NCBI GenBank assembly: GCA_012520255.1
Contig: JAAYOQ010000005.1
Location: 1 to 64,000 of the forward strand
DNA: 64,000 bases
Source of the DNA: Erysipelotrichia bacterium
GTDB taxonomy: Bacteria; Bacillota_I; Bacilli_A; Erysipelotrichales; Erysipelotrichaceae
Direction: 5' to 3'
Made by a program: the position numbers and the translations under genes. Positions 55,388 to 64,000 of the stretch are shown piece by piece (the first letter of the stretch is position 1; each line of letters starts with the position of its first letter). The notes under the pieces were generated by a model that worked only from the letters and a program-made list of their open reading frames with translations, made no database searches and had not been told where the DNA came from.

Positions 55388-55882
55388 ATGAAAATGTATG
55401 TTCAACAGAAGGTTTTCAGATTAGCTGATGAGTTTATTGTTTATAGTGAAAAACAGCAACCATTATATTATGTTTATGGGAAACTATTTTCTTGGAGTAA
55501 AGAGTTGCGTATTTGTGATGTTAATAATCAAGATGTTGCTTTTATAAAAAGGGAGATATTTTCATTATTGCCCAGGTACTATTTTTATATTGACAATCTT
55601 CAAATTGGGGAAATAGTAAGAAGATTTTCGCTTTTTTATCCCAGCTATTTTATTGAAGGATTAAATTGGCAATGTGAAGGTGACTTTTGGGCTCACAATT
55701 ATTCGATAACTCACAAAGGGGAAATAATTGCGACGATAAAAAAAGAATGGTTATCTTGGGGTGACTTTTATACGATAGATGTAGCTGAAGAAGAAAATAG
55801 TTTAAAAGTATTATTAGTCTGTTTAACAATCGATGCTTGTCTGCAAAGCAGCAGTAATGCTGCAACTAATGCTAACAATTAA
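55388..55882 (+). CDS. LURP-one-related family protein
   Basis: This 164-residue protein has the Tubby-like/LURP-one beta-barrel pattern: YVQQKVFRLADEFIVY at the start, YYVYGKLFSW, ISLLPRYYFYID-type strands and IATIKKEWLSWGDFYTIDV near 115-133. Members are suspected to bind lipids or act as scramblase-like barrels; the bacterial role is unknown. The start is ATG 55388, spaced correctly from AGAGGTG. It probably forms an operon with the DUF2500 gene 17 bases on. Confidence 0.82.
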   Translation: MKMYVQQKVFRLADEFIVYSEKQQPLYYVYGKLFSWSKELRICDVNNQDVAFIKREIFSLLPRYYFYIDNLQIGEIVRRFSLFYPSYFIEGLNWQCEGDFWAHNYSITHKGEIIATIKKEWLSWGDFYTIDVAEEENSLKVLLVCLTIDACLQSSSNAATNANN

Positions 55883-55899
55883 CCAAAAGGAGAATTATT

Positions 55900-56265
55900 A
55901 TGTCTGAAGCTGTATTTTTATTTGCATCAGTATTTATTATAGGGGTGTTTATCTATAGTGTGTATAGTTTAATCAGTCAAAAAATAAAAGATGACAGATC
56001 ACCGGTTTTAAGAGCCAAAGCTACAGTGGTAGCTAAAAGAGTTGAGGTGTCAACCAGCAGTAATATTCATCATCACGGTACTGGAAACATTCATCATAAC
56101 CATATTTCAACAAGCACAAGCTACTATGTAACTTTTGAACTTGATAGTGGAGAAAGAAAAGAGTTTTCTGTGTATGGTGATGAGTATGGTTTACTGGTAG
56201 AAAAAGATTATGGTTATCTGACTTATCAGGGAAGCAGGTTTAAAGGCTTTGAGATTATGTCTTAG
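55900..56265 (+). CDS. DUF2500 family membrane protein
   Basis: This 121-residue protein has one N-terminal transmembrane helix (about 5-27) and a small soluble beta domain typical of DUF2500 (RAKATVVAKRVEV; YYVTFELDSGERKEF; GDEYGLLVEKDYG). A His-rich loop (NIHHHGTGNIHHNH, about 53-66) could bind metal, though such loops vary in the family. The function is unknown. It follows the LURP-one gene behind AAAGGAG. Confidence 0.82.
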   Translation: MSEAVFLFASVFIIGVFIYSVYSLISQKIKDDRSPVLRAKATVVAKRVEVSTSSNIHHHGTGNIHHNHISTSTSYYVTFELDSGERKEFSVYGDEYGLLVEKDYGYLTYQGSRFKGFEIMS

Positions 56266-56336
56266 TGTTTTGCTTGTTAGTTTCAAATTTATAACTTAAA
56301 ATAGATATGTCAGCTTAAAAAGAAAGGGTTATGAGT

Positions 56337-58106
56337 ATGAAAAAGATTTTACAAATACTGCTAGTAACATTAATGATTTTATCTTTGTTCGGATGTAAAA
56401 AACCTGAAGTTATTGTACCTGAAGATCCACTTGACGAAGATTTTCAACAAATAATTGATGAATGGTTTATAGAAGATATGAGTGAGGATTATTTAAGCCT
56501 ACATTTCGGTCTTGTAAATCCAAAAGATTTTGGAATTGAAAATGTTGAAGTTACTTTAGGTGAAATTGAAATTGAGGATGATTATGATGGTTACCTTAGA
56601 AGATTGGAAGTTTTAAATAACTATGATATTAGCAATTTAAATAGAACACAACTGATAACATATAAAGCCTTAATTGCTTATTATAATAAAATGCAAACAT
56701 ATTTAGATTCTGAATATGACTATGGTTTTGTCTTTACTCCTAATAGAGGTGTCAATAATAATTTGATTACTAATTTTACGGAGTTTGAACTTAGAAGTGA
56801 ACAAGATGCTAGAGATTTAATTACTTTAGTATTAGATAGTGAAAGATATATTGATTTATGTATTGACTACACCAGGGAACAAGCTGAAGAAGGGATTGTT
56901 CAAAAAGATGCGGTAATCGATAAGATTATTGATTCTTGTGAAAGATTTATCTCCCGCATCGAAGATAATGAAGTAATCAAAGCTTATAATGCTTCAATTG
57001 AAAAACTTGAATTGGCTAATGAAGAAGAATTGAAACAACAGCTATCTGATGCAGTTATCAATGTATTAATTCCTTCTTATCAGAAAATAATTGATTTTTA
57101 TCAAGGTTTATATGGTAAATGTACTAATCCTGATGGCTTATTCTACTATGAAGGTGGAACAGACTATTATGAAGTAATATTCTTAGGTGGTGTATCTTCA
57201 ACTGACAGATCAGTTGATAAATGGGGTGCAACATTAAGAAGTGCGATTAAAAGTGTTGTTAAGAAAATTACAGCAGTTTCAAATAAAATGAGTTATGATG
57301 ATTACAACAAATGGGCCAGTGGAGCAAATCATTATGGTTATAAAGATCCTTATGAAATGATTGAATATGTAAAGAGTCAAATGTCTGATGACTTCCCAGC
57401 AATTCCAGAGGTTGAATATTCAGTTAATTATTTGGATCCTACAGTAACAAGTGATAATATAGCTGCCTATTATTTGATAGCTGCATTTGACAATCTCTCA
57501 AAAAATGTCATTAAAGTAAATGAAACTTATAGTAAGAATTCACCAGATGACATGGCTATCACTTTAGCACATGAAGCTTATCCAGGACATTTATACCAGC
57601 ACACTTATTACTTTACGCATCATCCTTCTCAGAAAGTCAGATACAATGTCGGATTTATCGGCTATTCTGAAGGCTGGGCGATGTATTCAGAAGAATATGG
57701 TTATAGATATTATGAGAAGAGTAAGAATATAGCGGAACTTGAAATTCTATATTTGAGATTTAATTATTATCTGCAAGCTTATTGTGACATGTTAATTAAC
57801 TACTATGGCCATCAGGTTGATGATGTAGCTAACTACTTAACCGAATACTTTGGTGAAAGCTATGCTCATTCTCTGGCAGAAAACATCTATGATACTTTAA
57901 TTGGTGATCCAAGCATGTTTACTCCATATGCACTTGGTTATTATCAGATGACATCACTATATGATAAGACCCAAAAAGCTTTAGATAAGGATTTCAATGT
58001 CAAAGAATTTAATACTTTAATTTTAGATACAGGAGATGTTGATTTTGATACCTTAACCTGGATAGTTGATGAGTATATCGCTTCTAAAACAGCGCCAAAG
58101 GAATAA
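56337..58106 (+). CDS. DUF885 family lipoprotein, putative metallopeptidase
   Basis: This 589-residue lipoprotein has a lipobox SLFGC (Cys22-23 region). The DUF885 catalytic signature HEAYPGHLYQ is near 411-420, followed by GYSEGWAMYSEEYG, which carries the further metal ligand Glu. The family contains gluzincin-like zinc peptidases and carboxypeptidases. The mature protein should face the cell exterior and cleave peptides there. The start is ATG 56337, spaced better from AAAGGG than the ATG six bases earlier. The ending is marked by a strong terminator. Confidence 0.88.
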   Translation: MKKILQILLVTLMILSLFGCKKPEVIVPEDPLDEDFQQIIDEWFIEDMSEDYLSLHFGLVNPKDFGIENVEVTLGEIEIEDDYDGYLRRLEVLNNYDISNLNRTQLITYKALIAYYNKMQTYLDSEYDYGFVFTPNRGVNNNLITNFTEFELRSEQDARDLITLVLDSERYIDLCIDYTREQAEEGIVQKDAVIDKIIDSCERFISRIEDNEVIKAYNASIEKLELANEEELKQQLSDAVINVLIPSYQKIIDFYQGLYGKCTNPDGLFYYEGGTDYYEVIFLGGVSSTDRSVDKWGATLRSAIKSVVKKITAVSNKMSYDDYNKWASGANHYGYKDPYEMIEYVKSQMSDDFPAIPEVEYSVNYLDPTVTSDNIAAYYLIAAFDNLSKNVIKVNETYSKNSPDDMAITLAHEAYPGHLYQHTYYFTHHPSQKVRYNVGFIGYSEGWAMYSEEYGYRYYEKSKNIAELEILYLRFNYYLQAYCDMLINYYGHQVDDVANYLTEYFGESYAHSLAENIYDTLIGDPSMFTPYALGYYQMTSLYDKTQKALDKDFNVKEFNTLILDTGDVDFDTLTWIVDEYIASKTAPKE

Positions 58107-58134
58107 AAATCATATTAAACAGTTTATAAAATCT

Positions 58135-58160
58135 GGAGGCAGATGTTTGCCTCCTTTTTT
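58135..58160 (+). terminator. Terminator of the DUF885 gene
   Basis: GGAGGCA (58135-58141) pairs with TGCCTCC (58148-58154), followed by a run of six T. Confidence 0.93.
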
Positions 58161-58482
58161 AATTAAATAATCCTATGTTTTTTCTTATATATATTTTTTA
58201 AATAAAACATAATGTATATAATTTTAATATTCTAGTTATTGATAGCAGTCAATGTTGGGTGATATAATTATTATAGTTAGGGAATTTATAAAAATTTAAA
58301 AGCATTCAGTTAAGTTAGAGGTTTATAACTCTCGCTTGTTTGTTGTTGTGTAAAGGTTGATTTTTATCATTTTAATCATCTATCTAAATCTTCATAATCA
58401 TAACAAGTCATCAAAGGCATGAAAATGTCTGATAAATATTTATTAATAAATTATAAGAGATAATTTATAGGGGAGAAAAAGT
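58161..58482 (+). promoter_or_regulatory. Promoter and long 5' leader of the beta-helix gene
   Basis: The 320-bp gap holds a good promoter: TTGATA (58239-58244), an 18-bp spacer and TATAAT (58263-58268) with an extended -10 TG. The transcript would start near 58275, giving a leader of about 210 nt before ATG 58483. The leader has a small AGAG/CTCT hairpin near 58317-58336 and no reading frame of note. The part upstream of the promoter is AT-rich without features. Confidence 0.6.
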
Positions 58483-60345
58483 ATGAAAAAATTTATTTTT
58501 GGTGTTTTTATATGTCTGATAATTTCGGTTAGTTTTTTTCCTGCTACAGTTTATGCCTCTAATGTAGCAGAAGTTAATGGAGTTGAATATGCCACAATAC
58601 AGCAGGCATTAGATGCAGCAAAAAGTGGTGATACTATAAACCTGTTAGCTGATAGCGATATTGATTCGCCTGTCTCAATTGAAAAGGCTATTACAATCGA
58701 AGGAAATAACTGTGAAATTTATTACACGGGTTCTTATGCAGCATTAATAATTCTAAATTCTGAGACAAAAGAATCCAGCATTACACTTAAGAACATAAGG
58801 ATTGTCGCTAAAAAAGCAGAAACAGGTATCAGCTATGAAGTTGAAAAAGGCCAATTAACTCTCGACAATATAGTTATCAGAGGCTATGGCGGCGATAAAC
58901 CTGTTTATCCACTGTTTATGACTGCAGATTGTAGTGGTGCTGTTATTAATATTAATAATTGTAGTTTGACTGGTCACTATGGAATAAATGTATGGGGCCA
59001 GAACATGACAATAAATATTAATGATACAGAAATCTATAGTTATTCTGAAGAAAATGTTGCCGCAATTGTCTTAAATAGAGGTGATGTATACAATGCCGAA
59101 AACACTGTAATTAACATTACTAAAAGTAAGATTGTTGCAGCAGATAAAGACGATAATCCAACTGTTGCGATATTAAATAAAACGTTAACTGCCAAAGTAA
59201 ATATTGATGAGCAGAGTGAGATTAAAGGTGAAATAAAGGAAGTTATTGCCTTTGTAGGAACTGTTGAAGATAGTACTTTATTTTTCAAACTTCAGGATGC
59301 TATCAATTATGGAATTGAGAAAAATAGACCAGTAGAAATTATCAGGAATATAAATGAAAAAGCTAGAATTGAAATTAATGGGAAAGTTGAAATCAATGGT
59401 AATGGATTGATGCTGACTTCATCCAGTCATGAAATAATCAGCATTAAAACAGCTGATGAAGTTATTATAGAGAATTGTAATATTATCGGAATCTCAGATT
59501 GTGTTTATGGATTAACCATTGATTATAAACCTGTCACCTTAAAACTTAATAATGTCACTATCTCTGGTCAACGTCATATTGCTGTTTATGTTTGCTGGGG
59601 TGCTGAATCATCAAAACTTTTTATCAGAGACTGTGACTTGACAGGTTGTTATGCTCTTGGTGTCTACGGAGAAAAAACAGAAGTTGAAATTAACAATACT
59701 AAATTAACCAGTATTAATAATGATTCAAAGCCAGATGCTGCTAAACACTATTCAGGAGCTATATTAATATATGTTAATGATGTTAAGGTTAAAGTTTTTG
59801 AGGGGTCAATTACTACAATATCATCTGAAGACAAGCCATTGGCCTGTGTCATTCATGTGCCTGGAAATAATGCTGAAAACATGGATGTTTATCTGGATAC
59901 TGAAATAATTGCTGAAGGGACGGCTGAAATTATTGGCTTTGAATCTAACAGTCAACATATTATAAAAGTACGTCAAGAGTATAAACAAAAACTAAATGAC
60001 GAGGGTTTTGCGGTAACCAAGCCAGATGACAAGGGCATGATTGAGATCGATTACTCAAAGAAAGTTAATACTGTAACCTATATGATTGATGGTAAAGAGT
60101 ATTGTGTAATCAAGGTTCAGGATGGTGACAGTGTTAAAGATGTTCCTGTTGTTCCAATAAAAGATGGCTATACAGGAAAATGGGATCATGATGGCACTAA
60201 TATTACAGTTGACACTACTATTAATGCTGTGTATACAAAAGAATTTTTAAATTTGAAGATGATTTTATTACTTGCAGTAGTATTTGTAATTGTCCTGATT
60301 ATTCTAATAATGACTACTTATAAAAAGAAAAATAAAATAAATTAA
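58483..60345 (+). CDS. Secreted beta-helix surface protein with C-terminal membrane anchor
   Basis: This 620-residue protein has a signal peptide (about 1-26, cleavage after VYA). It opens with VEYATIQQALDAAKSGDTINL, the usual entry to a right-handed parallel beta-helix. Two helix blocks of repeated Ile/Asn ladders follow (about 50-270 and 290-530), and the second starts again with a LQDAINYG-type cap, suggesting internal duplication. A Listeria-Bacteroides-type repeat (VTYMIDGKEY to NAVYTKE, about 525-585) and a C-terminal transmembrane helix with a Lys-rich tail (about 588-620) complete it. It is probably a surface adhesin or glycan-binding protein; no catalytic residues of a lyase are evident. 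Confidence 0.85.
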   Translation: MKKFIFGVFICLIISVSFFPATVYASNVAEVNGVEYATIQQALDAAKSGDTINLLADSDIDSPVSIEKAITIEGNNCEIYYTGSYAALIILNSETKESSITLKNIRIVAKKAETGISYEVEKGQLTLDNIVIRGYGGDKPVYPLFMTADCSGAVININNCSLTGHYGINVWGQNMTININDTEIYSYSEENVAAIVLNRGDVYNAENTVINITKSKIVAADKDDNPTVAILNKTLTAKVNIDEQSEIKGEIKEVIAFVGTVEDSTLFFKLQDAINYGIEKNRPVEIIRNINEKARIEINGKVEINGNGLMLTSSSHEIISIKTADEVIIENCNIIGISDCVYGLTIDYKPVTLKLNNVTISGQRHIAVYVCWGAESSKLFIRDCDLTGCYALGVYGEKTEVEINNTKLTSINNDSKPDAAKHYSGAILIYVNDVKVKVFEGSITTISSEDKPLACVIHVPGNNAENMDVYLDTEIIAEGTAEIIGFESNSQHIIKVRQEYKQKLNDEGFAVTKPDDKGMIEIDYSKKVNTVTYMIDGKEYCVIKVQDGDSVKDVPVVPIKDGYTGKWDHDGTNITVDTTINAVYTKEFLNLKMILLLAVVFVIVLIILIMTTYKKKNKIN

Positions 60346-60373
60346 ATGTATGTATCGTATTTATAAAAAAGAG

Positions 60374-60399
60374 GGAGAACAAGGTGTTCTCCTTTCTTG
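60374..60399 (+). terminator. Terminator of the beta-helix gene
   Basis: GGAGAAC (60374-60380) pairs with GTTCTCC (60386-60392), followed by TTTCTTG. Confidence 0.8.
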
Positions 60400-60524
60400 T
60401 GCTTAATGTTACTTTATTCACAATAGTGGTAAAAACATTCTTTTTTGGTTCTTTTTTTGTTAGTATTATATTAGATAGATTAAAAAATAGGGCGATAATT
60501 TAAATAAGAAAGGGAGATGATAGT

Positions 60525-61799
60525 ATGATTTTAACAAAAGATCAGCAAGCTATTCTCGATGGCAGTAAAGGGGAAACCATGGCGAAAGTCATGAAAACTT
60601 TAGTAATGTATGGGAAAGCTTTTAATGCTGAAAAAATGGTAGAGGTCACTAGTGAGCATAATCATCTGGTGACCTCTTTTGGTTTGGGCGTTTTAGATCC
60701 GGTCTATCAGTTAATGGATAAGTTAATTGAGGCTAATGCTATTTCACAACAGACCTTTAGTTGCGATCCTAGACCGGTAGATAAAAATGTCCCTGCTAAT
60801 TTTATTCAAAGACTGGTCTTCAATAAGTTTATGTACAATAAACAAGATTTTTATGAAGAACAATTGCAGAAATTAGGCTTGATGGATAAAGATGCTTTCA
60901 CCTGTACCTGCTATATGGATCAGGTAGGAAACAAACCTAACAAGGGAGAGATTTTATCCTGGTCTGAATCTAGTGCTGTAGTTTATGCTAATTCAGTATT
61001 AGGGGCTAGATGTAACAGGAACTCAGGTATTATGGATCTGATGGGTTCGATTGTGGGCTATGTTCCTTATTTTGGTTTGTTAACTGATGAGGGAAGAAAG
61101 GCAAAATGGATTATTAAAGTTGAAACAACAAAAAAACCTGAAGCACAACTTTTAGGAAGTGCTATCGGGATGAAAGTTATGGAAGATGTTCCTTATGTAA
61201 TCGGTTTGGATAAATGGTTGGGTACAGAGTTAACAGAAGAAGCATGTACTTATCTGAAAGATTTTGGTGCAGCTACTGCTTCTAATGGAGCAGTTGGACT
61301 ATATCACATTGATAATTTGACACCAGAGGCTAAAGAGTCAGGAAGAGATCTGATTTATGAAGATGCAAAGGAATATGTTATTGATGATGCAGAACTACAA
61401 AGAATTTATGATAGCTATCCAATAATCTGGAAAGATATTAATGCTAAACCTAAATTATGCTTTATGGGCTGTCCGCACATGTCTTTACAACAGCTAAAAG
61501 ATTGGACAGATAAAGTTGAAAAATCTTTAACAGAATATGGAAATAGCAAGGTAGTTATTCCAACGGTCTTCACAGCTGCTCCAGCAGTAATTAAGGAATT
61601 TAAGAAAACGGAACACTATCCTCGTTTTGCTGAAACAGGAATAATCTTATCTTATATTTGCCCATTGATGTATATGAACAATCCAACTGTCGGTAAAACA
61701 CCAGTAATTACCTCAAGTAATAAGTTGCGTACCTATACTAATGCCAGATATTATACTGATGATGAAATTCTTGTTCAAATCACAAAAGGAGGTAATTAG
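60525..61799 (+). CDS. Aconitase X catalytic (large) subunit
   Basis: This 424-residue protein is the catalytic part of an AcnX (DUF521) dehydratase. Recognisable are LTKDQQAILDGSKGE at the start, the Cys of ARCNRNSGIMDL near 162, and GCPHMS near 315 with a neighbouring Cys at about 311, candidate ligands of an Fe-S cluster or active-site residues. Known AcnX enzymes dehydrate cis-3-hydroxyproline in bacteria or phosphomevalonate in archaea. Here the two parts are separate genes, and the operon continues with an enoate-reductase-like flavoprotein. The substrate is unknown. It starts behind GAAAGGGAG. Confidence 0.88.
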   Translation: MILTKDQQAILDGSKGETMAKVMKTLVMYGKAFNAEKMVEVTSEHNHLVTSFGLGVLDPVYQLMDKLIEANAISQQTFSCDPRPVDKNVPANFIQRLVFNKFMYNKQDFYEEQLQKLGLMDKDAFTCTCYMDQVGNKPNKGEILSWSESSAVVYANSVLGARCNRNSGIMDLMGSIVGYVPYFGLLTDEGRKAKWIIKVETTKKPEAQLLGSAIGMKVMEDVPYVIGLDKWLGTELTEEACTYLKDFGAATASNGAVGLYHIDNLTPEAKESGRDLIYEDAKEYVIDDAELQRIYDSYPIIWKDINAKPKLCFMGCPHMSLQQLKDWTDKVEKSLTEYGNSKVVIPTVFTAAPAVIKEFKKTEHYPRFAETGIILSYICPLMYMNNPTVGKTPVITSSNKLRTYTNARYYTDDEILVQITKGGN

Positions 61800-61801
61800 C
61801 T

Positions 61802-62248
61802 ATGAAACAATTTAAAGGAAGAGTAATAACTCCAGGGACTGTCAGTGCTGAAGCTGTAGTAACAAAAGCTGGTTTTAACACCTTAGCTTCTTTACAGAAA
61901 TCATTGCAGTTTGGTGATAAAACAGCTAAGGTAACTGACCAGAATAATCCTGAATTATATGGTAAACCGATTGCGGGGAAAGCTTTATGTTTACCTCAGA
62001 CAATAGGGTCTACTACTGGTGGTCTGGTACTGTATTGTGCCTGTGCAATGAAAAGAAATCCAGCCTGTATGTTGTTTGCTAACACGATTGATTCATTAGC
62101 TTGTGCGGGAGCAGTTTTAGCGGAAGTTTGGATTGATGATGTAACGATGCCGGTAATCGATCAGTTAGGTGATGAATTTTTAAACTATGTAAAAGATGGT
62201 ATGACAATAACTATTAAGGAAGATGGTATTGTTGAAGTGGAGGGTTAA
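61802..62248 (+). CDS. Aconitase X swivel (small) subunit
   Basis: This 148-residue protein is the DUF126 swivelling domain that completes the AcnX active site. It has KGRVITPGTVSAEAVVT, GKPIAGKALCLPQTIGSTTGG with the catalytic Ser in IGSTTG near 70, and a C-terminal GAVLAEVWIDDV region. The usual GRGS form of the loop reads T-I-G-S here. It begins 2 bases after the large subunit stop, with AGGAGG inside that gene, so subunits are made in equal amounts. Confidence 0.88.
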   Translation: MKQFKGRVITPGTVSAEAVVTKAGFNTLASLQKSLQFGDKTAKVTDQNNPELYGKPIAGKALCLPQTIGSTTGGLVLYCACAMKRNPACMLFANTIDSLACAGAVLAEVWIDDVTMPVIDQLGDEFLNYVKDGMTITIKEDGIVEVEG

Positions 62249-62251
62249 TTA

Positions 62252-64000
62252 ATGGAAGAAAAATATAATGCCTTGTTTACTCCTTGGAAAATAGGGAATT
62301 TAGAAATTAAAAACAGAATTGTGATGTGTCCGATGGGTGGTACCAGTATTTTTGGTTGGATGGAACCAAATCATTTTGACAAAGAAGCAGCTAATTTTCT
62401 AATGGAAAAAGCTAAAAACAATGTGGGCCTGGTTATTCCGGGAATAGCACCGATTAAAGACCCGATGGGTGGTATGTGGCTATATCAGAACAAAGGAAAA
62501 TTTAAAAAACTAAAAGAGTTTATGGACGAGTTCCATAAAACTGGTGCCAAAATGTTTATTCAATTAACAGCTGGTTTTGGTAGGGCGATGGCTGTCAACG
62601 ATCTAATGGTATTAATGCTTAAAAATAAAGTCATTGGCACTTTAGGTAAACCTATCTTTGATATGGATTATATTACTGCCAGTGCTTCAGCTACTCCAAA
62701 CAGATGGGCAGATGACATCTATTCTCGTGAGATGACCAAAGAAGAAATTAAGGAAATAGTTGAGGCTTTTGCCAAAACTGCTAAGCTGTGTATGGATGCT
62801 GGTGTTGATGGAGTAGAAATCCATGCTGTCCATGAAGGTTATTTGTTAGATCAGTTCACCTTAAAATATTCAAACTTCAGAGAAGATGAATACGGTGGAT
62901 CTTTTGAAAATAGATATCGTTTTCCAGTAGAAATAGTTCAAGCTATTAAACGTGAGTGTGGAGCTGATTATCCAGTTTCACTGAGATATTCAGTTGTTTC
63001 TAAAACTAAAGGCTTTAGAAGCGGGGCTTTGCCTGGTGAAGAATATGTGGAAGTTGGCAGAGATATGGAAGAATCTGAAAGAGCTGCTAAATATTTACAG
63101 GATGCTGGTTATGATATGTTGAATTGTGATAACGGTACTTATGATGCCTGGTATTGGGCTCATCCACCAGGATATATGGATAAAAACTGTAATCTTAAGT
63201 ATGTTGAACATATTAAAAACTTTGTTGATATTCCAGTAGTTTGCGCTGGTAACATGGATATAGCTGATGGAGCTAAAGCAATTGAAGAAAACAGAATTGA
63301 TGGTTTAGGAATAGCTCGACAATTTTTAGTTGATCCAACTTGGGTAACTAAGTTAATGAATGGAAAAGTTGATGAAATAAAACCATGTATTCGTTGTCAT
63401 AATGCCTGTTTTACGATGGCTAAATATGAAGGTAGCGCTAATGATCAGGATTTAATTGATGCCTTAAAGATGGCTAGATGTGCTTTAAATCCGATAACGA
63501 TGCAAACGAAAAAGTATAAAATTGTTCCAACCAATAGTCCTAAAAAAGTAGCGATTGTTGGTGGTGGTATTGGCGGTATGGAAAGTGCTTTAGTATTAAA
63601 AGCCAGGGGACATCAACCAGTAATTTATGAAAAAAGCGATGTATTGGGTGGAATCTTTATTCAAGGAGCCAATTTCCCATTTAAGGAAAATGATAAAAAA
63701 TTATTGCAGTGGTATCGCAGAGAAATTAAAGAAAAAGAAATTGAAGTTAAATTCAATGTTGAAATCAGTGATGTTAATACTTTAGATGCTGATGCAGTTA
63801 TTGTTGCTACAGGTTCAACACCAAAAACTTTACCGATTAAAGGTTTCCATAAGGCTATTGATGCTACTGAGTATTTAAGTGGTACAGAAGTTGGTGAAAA
63901 AGTGGTAGTAATTGGTGGTGGCTTAACTGGTTGTGAAGTAGCGTATGATTTAGTCTTAAAGGGCAAAAAGCCAATTGTTGTCGAAATGCAAAATGATTTG
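62252..64000 (+). CDS. Enoate reductase/2,4-dienoyl-CoA reductase-type flavoprotein (3' end outside window)
   Basis: 583 residues are visible of a protein usually about 640-670 long. An N-terminal old-yellow-enzyme TIM barrel binds FMN (LFTPWKIGNLEIKNRIVMCPM; VEIHAVHEGYLLDQF; RYSVVS; ARQFL). A four-Cys Fe-S site follows (Cys379, Cys382, Cys386 and Cys410; the last gap is about 23 residues, longer than the usual 11-12). Then come FAD and NAD(P) Rossmann motifs (VGGGIGGME near 434; VIGGGLTGCE near 556). Relatives include BaiCD/BaiH, 2-enoate reductase and trimethylamine dehydrogenase. It starts 3 bases after the AcnX small subunit and probably reduces the double bond made by AcnX; this coupling is inference. 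Confidence 0.88.
   Translation, partial: MEEKYNALFTPWKIGNLEIKNRIVMCPMGGTSIFGWMEPNHFDKEAANFLMEKAKNNVGLVIPGIAPIKDPMGGMWLYQNKGKFKKLKEFMDEFHKTGAKMFIQLTAGFGRAMAVNDLMVLMLKNKVIGTLGKPIFDMDYITASASATPNRWADDIYSREMTKEEIKEIVEAFAKTAKLCMDAGVDGVEIHAVHEGYLLDQFTLKYSNFREDEYGGSFENRYRFPVEIVQAIKRECGADYPVSLRYSVVSKTKGFRSGALPGEEYVEVGRDMEESERAAKYLQDAGYDMLNCDNGTYDAWYWAHPPGYMDKNCNLKYVEHIKNFVDIPVVCAGNMDIADGAKAIEENRIDGLGIARQFLVDPTWVTKLMNGKVDEIKPCIRCHNACFTMAKYEGSANDQDLIDALKMARCALNPITMQTKKYKIVPTNSPKKVAIVGGGIGGMESALVLKARGHQPVIYEKSDVLGGIFIQGANFPFKENDKKLLQWYRREIKEKEIEVKFNVEISDVNTLDADAVIVATGSTPKTLPIKGFHKAIDATEYLSGTEVGEKVVVIGGGLTGCEVAYDLVLKGKKPIVVEMQNDL

Overview
This is AT-rich DNA from a low-GC Gram-positive bacterium (Bacillota). 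Genes are densely packed, have AGGAGG-type ribosome binding sites and use the standard code, with TGA as stop. The zinc-ribbon S14 and L36, a zinc-finger adenylate kinase, lipoprotein signal peptides and an ECF transporter core all fit Bacillota. The absence of L30 (rpmD) and of map from the ribosomal cluster points towards the Erysipelotrichia/Mollicutes side of the phylum; that placement is inference, not proof.

Layout. 1-4617: end of a binding-protein ABC importer operon (binding protein, fused permease, ATPase with a large insert). 4829-6427: a lone amidohydrolase. 6484-10880: the str operon (rpsL-rpsG-fusA-tuf) with a clear promoter and a structured leader. 10993-13358: an orphan mannose-type PTS IIA protein, a PfkB sugar kinase and a serine hydrolase. 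13429-17237: a LysR regulator divergent from a DASS anion transporter and an ApgM-like phosphomutase. 17470-31276: the S10-spc-alpha ribosomal superoperon from rpsJ to rplQ, with secY, adk, infA and rpoA, preceded by a structured S10 leader.

31408-39828 is an accessory block: a lipoprotein, an 823-residue adenosine-deaminase-like protein with an extra C-terminal domain, a DUF2804 protein, a PPC-domain protein, a small membrane protein, a CofE-like ligase, a MOFRL glycerate kinase and tRNA-Gln. It sits between rplQ and ecfA1-ecfA2-ecfT-truA (39987-43191), genes that in many Bacillota directly follow rplQ. 43263-46380 holds tRNA-Leu, a Glu-rich membrane-anchored protein, a DUF5011-type lipoprotein, acylphosphatase, tRNA-Ile and tRNA-Ala. 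46381-49463 looks acquired: gene remnants, then a long glutamine synthetase whose codon use differs from its neighbours.

49517-60345 carries mostly single-gene units: a TGS-type nucleoside kinase, a C_GCAxxG_C_C protein, a CapD/PglF-like sugar dehydratase, a stand-alone riboflavin kinase, LURP-one and DUF2500 proteins, a DUF885 lipoprotein and a large beta-helix surface protein behind a long 5' leader. 60525-64000 holds an aconitase-X dehydratase (two subunits) in an operon with an FMN/FAD/Fe-S enoate reductase that runs off the window.

The strongest candidates for unexplored biology are the adenosine-deaminase fusion protein, the AcnX plus enoate reductase operon, the CofE-like/MOFRL pair with a G8 tract at its start, and the ABC ATPase with a helical-domain insertion. 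No CRISPR array, prophage or intact insertion sequence was seen.
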